Assembly: GCF_019247615.1 (NCBI RefSeq)
Contig: NZ_JAFBAT010000139.1
Coordinates: 1-56,989, forward strand
Length of the DNA stretch: 56,989 bases
Reading direction: 5' to 3'
From: Mycobacterium sp.
Lineage (GTDB): Bacteria > Actinomycetota > Actinomycetes > Mycobacteriales > Mycobacteriaceae
Numbering within the stretch: the stretch's first letter is position 1; each line of letters starts with the position of its first letter. Under the pieces are notes generated by a model. It did no database searches, was not told the DNA's origin, and worked only from the letters and a program-made list of their open reading frames with translations. Both the position numbers and the translations under genes were made by a program. This document shows, one piece after another, positions 30,074-39,650 of this stretch.

Positions 30074-31255
30074 GTGCGGACCACTTTTCCCTTGCACTCC
30101 CCCGACTTCTACGCCGGCGATCCGTACCCGGCCTACCGGGAGTTGCGCGCCACATCGCCGGTGTGCTGGAACGACGTCACCAACTTCTGGGCGCTGCTCA
30201 AGTACGAGGACTGCCGTTTCGTGTCCAGTAACCCGGCCCTGTTCTCCTCCGCCCGGGGCGTCACCATCCCCGATCCGCATATCCCCAACCCGGTGCAGCA
30301 GGGCAGCCTGCTGTTCACCGACCCGCCGCGACACCGCCAGCTGCGCAAGCTGATCAACGCGGGTTTCACGCGCCGGCAGGTGAACATCCTCGAGCCGAAA
30401 ATCCGGGAGATCGTGCGCGGGATCCTCGATCGCGTCGAGCCCGATTCGACCGTCGAGTTCGCCGAAGAGATCGCCGCTCCGCTGCCCACCCGCATCATCG
30501 CCGAACTGCTGGGCGCTCCGCCCGACGATTGGGAGCGGTTCCGAACCTGGTCGGATGCGGCCACGGGGACCGCCGACCCGGAGATCGAGCTGGAAATCTT
30601 TGTGGCCCTTGGGCAATGCTACGACTACTTTGGGGAGCTGATCGCGGCCAGGCGCGTCGAGGCGCGCGAGGACATGCTGTCGATTCTCGCCAATGCCGAG
30701 ATCGACGGGGATCGGCTCACCGACGAAGACCTGCTCAACTTCGCCTTCCTGCTGCTCGTTGCCGGCAACGAAACAACCCGCAACCTGATCGCGCTGGGCA
30801 CCTGCGCGCTGATCCGGCACCCCGACCAGTTGCGCCTGCTGGTCGACGAGCCGTCGCTGATTCCGGGCGCCGTCGAGGAAATGTTGCGGTGGAACAGCCC
30901 GGTGGTCCATATGGCGCGCACCGCGACGGCCGACGTCGAGATCCGCGGCCAGGCGATCGCCGAGGGCGAGGTGGTCGTGATGCTCTATGGGTCGGCCAAC
31001 CGCGACGAGGACGTATTCGGTAGCGACGCAGAAGAATTCAAGGTGACGCGACACCCCAATCCGCACATCGCGTTCGGCTGCGGTGAACACTCCTGCCTGG
31101 GTGCGCAATTGGCGCGTCTCGAGGCATGCGTCCTGTTCGACGAGCTGCTGCGCCGCTTTCCCAACCTGGAGCTGGTCGGCGAGGTGGACCGGATGCGGGC
31201 GACCATGGTCCCCGGCGTGAAACGCATGCCGGTGCGGCTGGGGGCGAACGCATGA
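30074..31255 (+). CDS. Cytochrome P450
   Basis: I-helix LLVAGNETTRNL, heme motif FGCGEHSCLGAQLARLE; GTG start chosen for the AGAGGGG SD (alternative ATG at 30047). Confidence 0.95.
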   Translation: MRTTFPLHSPDFYAGDPYPAYRELRATSPVCWNDVTNFWALLKYEDCRFVSSNPALFSSARGVTIPDPHIPNPVQQGSLLFTDPPRHRQLRKLINAGFTRRQVNILEPKIREIVRGILDRVEPDSTVEFAEEIAAPLPTRIIAELLGAPPDDWERFRTWSDAATGTADPEIELEIFVALGQCYDYFGELIAARRVEAREDMLSILANAEIDGDRLTDEDLLNFAFLLLVAGNETTRNLIALGTCALIRHPDQLRLLVDEPSLIPGAVEEMLRWNSPVVHMARTATADVEIRGQAIAEGEVVVMLYGSANRDEDVFGSDAEEFKVTRHPNPHIAFGCGEHSCLGAQLARLEACVLFDELLRRFPNLELVGEVDRMRATMVPGVKRMPVRLGANA

Positions 31256-31800
31256 CCGATTCGCCGAACGAGCTGCATGACAAGCTTCGGGCGCTCGTCG
31301 GGCGGCCCACCGGCGGCACCGGAAAGCCCTCAGTGGCACCGGATCCCGTCAACCAGCCGATGATCCGGCACTGGGCTCATGCGCTCGACGACATGAACCC
31401 GGCCTATTTGGATCCGGAGTTCGCCGCCGCATCGAGGTTCGGCGGCATCGTGTCGTCGCCCGTCATGCTGCAGACCTGGACGATGCCGGCGCCGAAGCTC
31501 GAGGGCATCGGTGACCGGGGCGGCTCCCCCGTCGAGATCACAAGCAACCCAACGAAATTCCTCGACGACGCCGGCTACACCAGCACGGTGGCGACGAACT
31601 CGGAATTCGAGATCGAACGCTATCCCCGACTGGGCGACGTCATCACCGCGACCGCGGTCTACGAGGACGTCTCCGAGGAGAAGAAGACGGCGCTGGGGAC
31701 CGGCTATTTCCTGACCTGGTTGACGACGTACACCGACCAGAACGGTGAGGTGCTGGGGCGACAGCGATTCCGCGTGCTGCGATTCAGGCCGGAACGCTGA
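31252..31800 (+). CDS. MaoC-like N-terminal-type dehydratase/hydratase subunit
   Basis: IRHWAHALDDMNPAYLDPEFAAASRFGGIVSSPVMLQTWTMP; ATGA overlap with the P450. Confidence 0.88.
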   Translation: MTDSPNELHDKLRALVGRPTGGTGKPSVAPDPVNQPMIRHWAHALDDMNPAYLDPEFAAASRFGGIVSSPVMLQTWTMPAPKLEGIGDRGGSPVEITSNPTKFLDDAGYTSTVATNSEFEIERYPRLGDVITATAVYEDVSEEKKTALGTGYFLTWLTTYTDQNGEVLGRQRFRVLRFRPER

Positions 31801-32207
31801 TGGCGCCCCGCTTGGCACCCGCGGTCAGCCGGGACACCGAATTCTTCTGGAACGGCCTGCGCGAGCACAAGCTGCTGATCCAGCGCTGCACCGGCTGCGG
31901 CGCACTGCGCCATCCGCCCCGGCCCATGTGCCCGAAATGCCGCTCCCTGGAATGGAACACGATCGAGTCGCCCGGCCGCGGCACCGTCTACAGCTATGTC
32001 ATGCCGCTCGAACCCCGGTTCCCCTTCTTCGACTATCCCTACATCGTCGTGCTGGTGCAGCTCGACGAAGGGGTGCGACTGGTATCCAACCTGTGTGACA
32101 TCGCCCCACCTGACGTCACGGTCGGGATGCCGGTCGAGGTCTTCTACCGGACCTTCGATGACGACCTTGTGCTGCATCAGTTCCGGCCGATAGAACCAAA
32201 GCAGTGA
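31800..32207 (+). CDS. DUF35/OB-fold zinc-ribbon protein (ChsH2 C-domain-like)
   Basis: LLIQRCTGCGALRHPPRPMCPKCRSLEWNTIESPGRGTVYSYV (two CxxC). Confidence 0.92.
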   Translation: MAPRLAPAVSRDTEFFWNGLREHKLLIQRCTGCGALRHPPRPMCPKCRSLEWNTIESPGRGTVYSYVMPLEPRFPFFDYPYIVVLVQLDEGVRLVSNLCDIAPPDVTVGMPVEVFYRTFDDDLVLHQFRPIEPKQ

Positions 32208-32662
32208 CGACCGCCAATGCCGCGCCCAAGAGGACCTTGCAGTGGGCCGACATCGAACTCGGTCACGAGGTCACCCCGCTCGAAATCCCCGTCACAACAA
32301 CGATGATCGTCGCCGGCGCGATCGCGTCGCGGGATTTCATGCCGGTGCACCACGACCGCGACTTCGCCAACAAGCAGGGTTCGCCGAACCTGTTCATGAA
32401 CATCCTGACGACCAACGGATATTGCGTGCGCTTCCTCACCGACTGGGCCGGCCCCGAGGCGATGGTGAAGAACCTGTCGATTCGCCTGGGCGTGCCCTGC
32501 TTCCCCGACGACCCGCTGCGCTTCACCGGCAGCGTGACCGGCAAGACGGCCGGGCACGATGGTGAGAACTTCATCGAAGTAACGTTCAAGGGCACCAACA
32601 GCCTTGGTGACCACGTCTCCGGCACCGCGATCCTCAGCCTGCTCGACGGGGCGGGCACATGA
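32204..32662 (+). CDS. MaoC family hydratase (ChsH1-like)
   Basis: FMPVHHDRDFANKQGSPNLFMNILTTNGYCVRFLTDWAGPEA. Confidence 0.88.
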   Translation: MTTANAAPKRTLQWADIELGHEVTPLEIPVTTTMIVAGAIASRDFMPVHHDRDFANKQGSPNLFMNILTTNGYCVRFLTDWAGPEAMVKNLSIRLGVPCFPDDPLRFTGSVTGKTAGHDGENFIEVTFKGTNSLGDHVSGTAILSLLDGAGT

Positions 32663-33828
32663 GCCGCTCGCTGCCCGGCAGCTGTGCCATCGCCGGAATC
32701 GGCCAGACCGAGTTCTCCAAGGAGTCCGGACGCAGCGAGCTGCAATTGGCTTGTGAGGCGGTCAGTTCCGCGCTCGACGATGCCGGCCTGGAACCGGATG
32801 ACGTCGATGGCATGGTCACCTTCACGATGGACTCCAGCGACGAGATCGACATCGCGCGCAACGTGGGCATCGGCGACCTGAGCTTCTTCTCCCGCGTGCA
32901 TCACGGCGGCGGGGCGGCGGCCGGCACCGTGGTGCACGCGGCGATGGCCGTCGCGACGGGCGTCGCCGACGTGGTCGTCTGCTGGCGCGCGTTCAACGAA
33001 CGCTCCGGCTTCCGCTTCGGCGGCAGCGGCCGCACCAGCGCCGAAACCCCGCTGTTCATGGCGCATTATGCGCCGTTTGGCTTGCTCACCCCCGCGGCCT
33101 GGGTCGCGCTGCACGCCCAGCGCTACATGTCGACCTACGGGGTGACCAACGAGGACTTCGGCCGCATCGCCGTCGTCGACCGAGCGCACGCGGCCACCAA
33201 TCCAGACGCCTGGTTCTACCAGCGCCCGATCACGCTCGCGGACCACCAGAACTCCCGCTGGATCATCGAACCCGTGTTGCGACTGCTGGATTGCTGCCAG
33301 GAGACTGACGGCGGGGTCGCCCTGGTGGTGACCAGCGCCGAGCGCGCCCGCGACCTGCGCCAGCCGCCGGCCATCATCACCGCCGCCGCCCAAGGCGCGG
33401 CCGCGGACGGCGAGATGATGACCAGCTACTACCGCGACGACATCACCGGGCTGCCCGAAATGGGCGTGGTCGCCGAAAAGCTCTGGCGCGATTCGGGCCT
33501 CAAGCCCCAGGACATCCAAACCGCCTTCATCTACGACCATTTCACGCCGTTTGTGTTCACCCAGCTCGAGGAGCTCGGCTTCTGCGGGCGCGGCGAGGCC
33601 AAGGACTTCGCCACCGTCGAGCGCCTGTCGCTCGGCGGAGAATTTCCGATCAACACCAACGGCGGGCTGCTCGGCGAGGCGTACATCCACGGCATGAACG
33701 GCATCACCGAGGGCGTGCGGCAGGTGCGCGGCACCTCCTGCAACCAGGTCGACGGCGTCGAGCACGTGCTGGTCACGTCGGGCACCGGGGTGCCGACCAG
33801 CGGGCTGATTCTGGCGCCGGCCGGCTGA
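32659..33828 (+). CDS. Thiolase-like lipid-transfer protein (Ltp2-like)
   Basis: CAIAGIGQTEFSKESGRSELQLACEAV...VHHGGGAAAGTVVHAAMAVATG...TNGGLLGEAYIHGMNG. Confidence 0.9.
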   Translation: MSRSLPGSCAIAGIGQTEFSKESGRSELQLACEAVSSALDDAGLEPDDVDGMVTFTMDSSDEIDIARNVGIGDLSFFSRVHHGGGAAAGTVVHAAMAVATGVADVVVCWRAFNERSGFRFGGSGRTSAETPLFMAHYAPFGLLTPAAWVALHAQRYMSTYGVTNEDFGRIAVVDRAHAATNPDAWFYQRPITLADHQNSRWIIEPVLRLLDCCQETDGGVALVVTSAERARDLRQPPAIITAAAQGAAADGEMMTSYYRDDITGLPEMGVVAEKLWRDSGLKPQDIQTAFIYDHFTPFVFTQLEELGFCGRGEAKDFATVERLSLGGEFPINTNGGLLGEAYIHGMNGITEGVRQVRGTSCNQVDGVEHVLVTSGTGVPTSGLILAPAG

Positions 33829-33838
33829 GGGCGCTCGG

Positions 33839-34450
33839 ATGACCCAGGCCTCCATCACCCAGGCGTCGGACACTCGCGAGCTCATCGTCGAGTCCGCGTA
33901 CGCGTGCTTCCGCCGCCACGGGCTGCAGAAGACCACCATCGTCGATATCGCGAAGACTGCCAACGTATCCCGCAGCACAATCTACGAGTACTTCAGCGAC
34001 AAGGGTTCCATTCTGGAAGCGTGCGCCGAGCACGCATCCGAGCAGTTCTACCGCGAGATGTCCGAGGCGATGGACCGGGGCGGGTCGTTGGAAGAGAAGC
34101 TGAGCCGCGCCGCCGTGTTCGTGACGCAGGCCCGGCGGAGCCTTGCGGCCGGGCGGTACTTCGACGAAGACGCGATCAGCCTGCTGCTAACCAAGGACGC
34201 CGCCGTGCTGTTGCGCGAATGCGTCGACTTCTTCGCCCCGTACCTGTCCGCGGCCAAGCTGACCGGCGAGGTTCGCAGGGACCTGGACGTGCAGGCCGCC
34301 GGCGAATGGTTCGCCCGGATACTTTTCTCACTGTTCAGCACGCCGTCGTCGACGCTGGACATGGACAATCCCGACGTGGCAGCGGAATTCGTGCGTGCGC
34401 ATGTGGTCCGCGGCTTCGCCGGCGACCGCGCGCGGCAGCGTCGCGCTTAG
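33839..34450 (+). CDS. TetR family transcriptional regulator
   Basis: LIVESAYACFRRHGLQKTTIVDIAKTANVSRSTIYEYFSDKGSILEA. Confidence 0.94.
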   Translation: MTQASITQASDTRELIVESAYACFRRHGLQKTTIVDIAKTANVSRSTIYEYFSDKGSILEACAEHASEQFYREMSEAMDRGGSLEEKLSRAAVFVTQARRSLAAGRYFDEDAISLLLTKDAAVLLRECVDFFAPYLSAAKLTGEVRRDLDVQAAGEWFARILFSLFSTPSSTLDMDNPDVAAEFVRAHVVRGFAGDRARQRRA

Positions 34451-34571
34451 CGCCCGTCCCGCCAACTTCCCGCCCAGAGACTACGCGCGGACCACGTCAT
34501 TACCTTCGAACCCGAGGACGCCAAACCGGTAGCCTGAAGCGCGCTTGGGGGCACCAACCGTGACGGCTGCC

Positions 34572-35532
34572 CTACGTCCGGAGCGCCCGCAAGAAGAACG
34601 CGAGATTGGCCGGACGCTCCGCGAGTCGCCGCATGAAGTACCCATACCACCGCGTGCCGAACGGCACGTATACCCGCACGCGGTTGCCCGCGTCGGCCAG
34701 CCGTCGCTGTTCACCGTCGCGGATGCCATACAGCATCTGGTATTCGAAATCCCGGGCGCCGCGCCCGCATTCAGCGGCCACCGCGGAAACCGCGGAGAGT
34801 ATCGCCGGATCGTGCGACGCTACCATCGGGTACCCGCGGCCCGCCATCAGCAGCCGAAGGCAACGCAGATACGACGCCGTGACCTCGGCGTCGTCCCGGT
34901 AGGCCACCGACGCGGGTTCGTCGTAGGCGCCCTTGCCACAACCGGATCCGCGCGCCCGCGGCGGCGAATTCGGCGCAATCGCCCGGCGTGCGGCGCAGGT
35001 AGGCCTGTAAAACAGTTCCCAACCACGGGAACTCGGCGCGCAGATCACGCACGATCGACAACGTCGAATCGGTGGTCGTGTGATTCTCGGCGTCCACGGT
35101 CACCCACACGCCCACTCGCTGCGCAGCCGTGCAGATCGCCCAGGCGTTCTCCCGCGCGATCTTTTCGCCATCCCGCTCCAGCGACTGCCCCAGCGCCGAC
35201 AGCTTCACCGACACCTCCAGCGGCGCGACGCCGTCATGCCCGGGACCCTCACGCCGGCCCAGCTCGTCGACCAGATCGACGTAGACGCGCACCGCCGCAT
35301 CGGCGTCCTCGGCGCTCGTGACATCCTCGCCGAGATAGTCGATGCTGGCATACCGACCTGACCTACGCAGGGCGGCAACGGTTTCCAATGCCGACGCGAT
35401 CGTCTCCCCCGGCACGAATCGACGCACCACCCTACGGGTGACCGGCAACCGTTCGGCCGAGCGGCGCAATGATTCTCGCCGACCGGCTGCCAGGATCGCC
35501 GGACGAAGGGTATGGGCGAAAACGCCGGCCAT
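34572..35532 (-). pseudogene. pruB: Proline dehydrogenase, split by a +1 frameshift
   Basis: N-terminal part (MAGVFAHTLRPAILAAGRR...AAAGARIRL) in ORF 34771-35532; C-terminal part (KGAYDEPASVAYRDDAEVTASYLRCLRLLMAG...FEYQMLYGIRDGEQ) in ORF 34572-35048. Deleting one C of the + strand CC at 34936-34937 restores RIRLCKGAYDEP. Confidence 0.85.
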
Positions 35533-37163
35533 CAGCCGGACCCCATGTGGGGATAGGCGTGATCGGTTGCGGGGACGAACGTCTCCTTGATGGTGCGCGC
35601 CGACGTCCAGCGCAGCAGGTTCAGCACCGATCCGGCCTTATCGTTGGTGCCGGACCCGCGCGAACCGCCGAACGGTTGGCGCCCGACCACCGCGCCGGTC
35701 GGCTTGTCGTTGACGTAGAAGTTTCCGGCCGCGAACCGCAATCGGTCCTGGGCGGTCGCCACCGCCCCCCGGTCGTCGGCGACGACCGCGCCGGTCAGCG
35801 CGTACCGGGACCCGGCGTCGATCACGTCCAGGATTCGCTCGTAGCGATCGTCGGGGTACACGTGCACCGACAGCACCGGGCCGAAGTACTCCGTCGCGAA
35901 TGATTCGTCGGTCGGGTCGTCGGACAGCAACACCGTCGGGCGGACGAAATAGCCGACGTCGTCGTTGTATTCGCCGCCCACCGCTATGGTGACGCCCGGC
36001 GCGCCCTTCGCCCGCTCGATGGCGTCAACGTTCTTGACGAATGCGCGGCGGTCGATCAGCGCGCCGCCGTAGTTGCTGAGATCGCTGACGTCGCCGTAGC
36101 GCAGCGCGGCGGTCGCGCCCAGGAAGGTGTCGCCCATGCGCCGCCACACCGAATGCGGGATGAACGCCCGAGACGCCGCCGAGCATTTCTGGCCCTGGTA
36201 GTCGAAAGCACCGCGAATCAGCGCCGTACACAACACATCCGGCCGCGCGGATGCGTGGGCCACGATGAAGTCCTTACCACCCGTCTCCCCGACCAAACGC
36301 GGGTAACTCTGGTAGCGACCGATATTGGCGCCCACGCGCTGCCACAGATGCTGGAACGTGGCCGTCGACCCGGTGAAATGTATGCCGGCCAGCCGCGGAT
36401 CGGCTAGGGCCACATCGGAAACCGCGAAGCCGTCGCCGGTCAGCAGGTTGATCACGCCGGGCGGCAAGCCCGCGGCCTCGAGCAGTTGCATCGTGAGATA
36501 CGCCGACAAGGTCTGGGTGATCGACGGCTTCCACACGACGGTGTTGCCCATCAGCGCCGGCGCGGTCGGCAGGTTGCCGGCGATCGAGGTGAAATTGAAA
36601 GGCGTGATGGCGTACACGAAGCCGTCCAGCGGGCGGTAGTCCATGCGATTCCACTCGCCGGGCCCACTGATCGGCTGCTGAGCCAGGATTTGCCGGGCGA
36701 AGGCCACGTTGAATCGCCAGAAGTCGACTTGTTCACAGGGCGAGTCGATCTCGGCCTGGTAGGCCGACTTGGATTGGCCGAGCATCGTCGCGGCCGCGAT
36801 CTTCTCCCGCCACGGCCCGGCCAGCAGGTCGGCCGCACGCAGAAAGATCGCGGCGCGATCGTCGAAAGGCATCGCCGCCCAGTCATTTTTGGCCGCCGTC
36901 GCGGCGTCGATGGCCATGGTCGCGTCGGCCTGTACAGCGTTGGTCAGGGTGCCCAATTTGGCGGCGTGCCGGTGTGGCTGCACGACGCCGATGCGCTCGC
37001 CGTCGCCCATCCGGTGTTGGCCGCCGATGACATGAGGAAGGTCGATCGGGTGGTCGGCCAGGCCTGCCAACTCGGTGAGCAGGCGGTTGCGTTCCGGCGA
37101 TCGCGGCGCGTAATCGTGGACCGGTTCGTTGGCGGGCATCGGTACCTGGCTGATTGCGTCCAT
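35532..37163 (-). CDS. pruA: L-glutamate gamma-semialdehyde (1-pyrroline-5-carboxylate) dehydrogenase
   Basis: AITPFNFTSIAGNLPTAPALMGNTVVWKPS...HFTGSTATF...GQKCSAASRAFIP. Confidence 0.96.
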   Translation of the reverse strand: MDAISQVPMPANEPVHDYAPRSPERNRLLTELAGLADHPIDLPHVIGGQHRMGDGERIGVVQPHRHAAKLGTLTNAVQADATMAIDAATAAKNDWAAMPFDDRAAIFLRAADLLAGPWREKIAAATMLGQSKSAYQAEIDSPCEQVDFWRFNVAFARQILAQQPISGPGEWNRMDYRPLDGFVYAITPFNFTSIAGNLPTAPALMGNTVVWKPSITQTLSAYLTMQLLEAAGLPPGVINLLTGDGFAVSDVALADPRLAGIHFTGSTATFQHLWQRVGANIGRYQSYPRLVGETGGKDFIVAHASARPDVLCTALIRGAFDYQGQKCSAASRAFIPHSVWRRMGDTFLGATAALRYGDVSDLSNYGGALIDRRAFVKNVDAIERAKGAPGVTIAVGGEYNDDVGYFVRPTVLLSDDPTDESFATEYFGPVLSVHVYPDDRYERILDVIDAGSRYALTGAVVADDRGAVATAQDRLRFAAGNFYVNDKPTGAVVGRQPFGGSRGSGTNDKAGSVLNLLRWTSARTIKETFVPATDHAYPHMGSG

Positions 37164-37199
37164 GCCGTCAAGGATCCCCGTGCCCGCGCCCGCTCTTGC

Positions 37200-37213
37200 T
37201 GGCTGATCAGCCA
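37200..37213. promoter_or_regulatory. 14-bp perfect palindrome between pruA and the PucR-type regulator
   Basis: TGGCTGATCAGCCA; followed by two CGATCGG copies at 37223 and 37236. Confidence 0.5.
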
Positions 37214-37247
37214 AGGAAATAGCGATCGGGTAGTACGATCGGACAAT

Positions 37248-38840
37248 ATGCGAGCGGCTGGCGTCGGGCTGGGACAACTGCTGCTCGCGCTGGATGCGAC
37301 GCTGGTCAGCCTGGTGGACGCCCCCAGGGGGCTTGATCTTCCGATCGCCTCGACGGCGCTGATCGATTCCGATGATGTGCGGCTCGGCCTGGCCGCGGCG
37401 AGTTCGGCCGACGCGTTCTTTCTCGTTGCGGTCGCCGACGACGAGGCGCGACGGTGGGCGGAAAAGCAGGCCCGCGAACGCATACCGGTGGCCCTCTTCG
37501 TCAAAGAGCCGTCGGAGGCGCTGGTGGCCACCGCGGTCGCCGCGGGCTCGGCGGTGGTGGCCGTGGACCCGCGGGCCCGCTGGGAGCGGCTATATCGGTT
37601 GGTCAACCACGTCGTGGAACATCATGGGGACCACGGCGACCCGGTCGACGCATCGGGCACCGATCTTTTCGGCTTGGCGCAGTCGCTGGCCGAGCGCATC
37701 CACGGCATGGTCAGCATCGAAGACGCACAGTCCCACGTACTCGCCTATTCGGCCTCCAACGAGGAAGCCGACGAGCTCCGACGGCTGTCCATCCTGGGGC
37801 GCGCCGGGCCGCCCGAGCATCTGGAATGGATCAGTCAATGGGGCATCTTCGACGCGCTGCGATCCAGCGGAGACGTGGTGCGCGTGGCGGAGCGTCCGGA
37901 GTTGGGGCTGCGTTCGCGCCTCGCGATCGGTATCCATCAGCCGGCGGGAGATGCCCGACGGCCGCAGGAGTTCGCCGGCACCATCTGGGTGCAACAAGGT
38001 GCGCAACCCCTCGCCGACGACGCCGAGGACATGTTGCGGGGTGCAGCGGTTTTGGCCGCCCGCATCATGTTACGGCTGGCGGTCCGGCCGTCCACGCATT
38101 CGCGGCTGGTGCAGCAACTCCTCGGACTCGCGGACGAGGGCACCTCCGACGCGGCGGCCGTCGCCGACGAACTGGGGCTCGTCGCCGATGACACGGCGGC
38201 GCTCATCGGCTGGGAGACTTTGCAAACCAGTGCACGTCAGCCACGGGTGGGTGACGTCTTGGCGCTGAGTGCCAGCGCTTTTCGCCGCGATGCCCAGGTC
38301 GCCGCGCACGGCAGGCGCGTTTACATGTTGCTGCCGCAGACAAAGGTCCGGTCTGTCGCGTCGTGGGTCCGCGGGACGATCAGCGCGCTGCGCGCCGAAC
38401 TCGGCGTCGAACTGCGAGCGGCCGTCGCGGCGCCGGTGGCCGGTTTGGCGGAGCTGCCCACGGCGCGTAGCGAGGTGGATCGCGTGCTCGATAGCGCTGA
38501 GCGGCACCCGGTTTCGATCGGACAGGTGACCTCGCTCGCCGAGGCGCGCACCGCCGTCCTGCTCGACGAGATCGTCACCTTGGTCGGCGCCGACGAGCGG
38601 CTGGTCGATCCACGGATCCGCGACCTGCGCGCCCGGGACCCGATGCTGACCGAGACGCTGCGGACCTATCTGGACTGCTTCGGCGACATCGGCGCCGCCG
38701 CGCGGTCGCTGCACGTCCATCCCAACACGGTTCGCTACCGGGTGCGGCGGATCGAGAAACTGTTGTCGACGTCGCTGTCGGATCCCGAGGTGCGGCTTGT
38801 CTTTTCGATCGGATTGCGGGTGGCAGAGCGATCGGCGTAG
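37248..38840 (+). CDS. PucR-type transcriptional regulator (PruR/Rv1186c-like)
   Basis: N-terminal purine catabolism-like domain and C-terminal LRTYLDCFGDIGAAARSLHVHPNTVRYRVRRIEKLL HTH. Confidence 0.93.
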   Translation: MRAAGVGLGQLLLALDATLVSLVDAPRGLDLPIASTALIDSDDVRLGLAAASSADAFFLVAVADDEARRWAEKQARERIPVALFVKEPSEALVATAVAAGSAVVAVDPRARWERLYRLVNHVVEHHGDHGDPVDASGTDLFGLAQSLAERIHGMVSIEDAQSHVLAYSASNEEADELRRLSILGRAGPPEHLEWISQWGIFDALRSSGDVVRVAERPELGLRSRLAIGIHQPAGDARRPQEFAGTIWVQQGAQPLADDAEDMLRGAAVLAARIMLRLAVRPSTHSRLVQQLLGLADEGTSDAAAVADELGLVADDTAALIGWETLQTSARQPRVGDVLALSASAFRRDAQVAAHGRRVYMLLPQTKVRSVASWVRGTISALRAELGVELRAAVAAPVAGLAELPTARSEVDRVLDSAERHPVSIGQVTSLAEARTAVLLDEIVTLVGADERLVDPRIRDLRARDPMLTETLRTYLDCFGDIGAAARSLHVHPNTVRYRVRRIEKLLSTSLSDPEVRLVFSIGLRVAERSA

Positions 38841-38943
38841 TACATGCGCTTCCGCTGCGGCGATGCGCCGGCGACGCGGCAGGGGTAACGATGTCTTTTC
38901 GCGGTGGCGGTCCCGGCAGCACCGGTGGCGGGCCCTTGTCGAC

Positions 38944-39255
38944 TTATGGCATTACCCAATCGAGGTCAAACGCGTTGCCGATGGCGTCTGCAAGGGCTGG
39001 CTCCTGCGACGCAAGGAGGTAGCCGATTTGACGACCAAGGTCAGACACCGGGATCGTTTGGATGTTGTCGCAGCTGACCACCGACGGTTGATTCAGCCCG
39101 TTCACTGTCCCCACGGGGACTTCGGTGGCCAGCCCACGGACGGTCGTTGTGATCGGGGCAACGCTGACGTTGGTGAGGTATGGACGGACGACCTCGCGGG
39201 TGAGAATCACGACGGGTCTAACTTTGTCAAGTTGGGCGATGCGGATAGGTCGCAT
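38944..39255 (-). CDS. mazF3: MazF-type endoribonuclease toxin, MazF3-like
   Basis: MRPIRIAQLDKVRPVVILTREVVRPYLTNVSVAPITTTVRGLATEVPVG..., very close to recalled Rv1102c. Confidence 0.92.
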   Translation of the reverse strand: MRPIRIAQLDKVRPVVILTREVVRPYLTNVSVAPITTTVRGLATEVPVGTVNGLNQPSVVSCDNIQTIPVSDLGRQIGYLLASQEPALADAIGNAFDLDWVMP

Positions 39256-39491
39256 CAGTCGATGTCGAGGAGGGTACGAGCAGAGCGGCCAGCTAGCGCA
39301 TCGAGATCGCTCGGCGATGACACGCCGGCCGCGAGAATCTCCGCGTCCCGTTCGGCGAGACGACGGCGCCGTTCCCGTTCCAGCGCCCTCAGCACAACGG
39401 CCGCACGGCTGCGGGCATGCTCTGCCTTGACCTCGTCATCGATGAAAGCGACGATCTCGTCGGGTAAGCGAACTGCAATCTGTGTACTCAC
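39255..39491 (-). CDS. mazE3: MazE3-like RHH antitoxin
   Basis: VSTQIAVRLPDEIVAFIDDEVKAEHARSRAAVVLRALERERRRR; ATGA overlap with mazF3. Confidence 0.9.
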   Translation of the reverse strand: MSTQIAVRLPDEIVAFIDDEVKAEHARSRAAVVLRALERERRRRLAERDAEILAAGVSSPSDLDALAGRSARTLLDID

Positions 39492-39502
39492 TTCATAGAT
39501 GG

Positions 39503-39515
39503 TACCACTTTGGTA
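39503..39515 (-). promoter_or_regulatory. Inverted repeat TACCA-CTT-TGGTA upstream of mazE3
   Basis: Perfect 5-bp arms, 12 bp from the mazE3 start. Confidence 0.4.
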
Positions 39516-39650
39516 TGCGTCTCTAGGAACCGAATACCCCAACTGCCTGGCGAAAGGCGGTTTCTTTGCAAGCGTGATCTTGGGATCGGTATCGGCTCGG
39601 GCGATATTCGCTTTCTCAAATGTGCGACCACCCGAGCATGAAGGACGATC

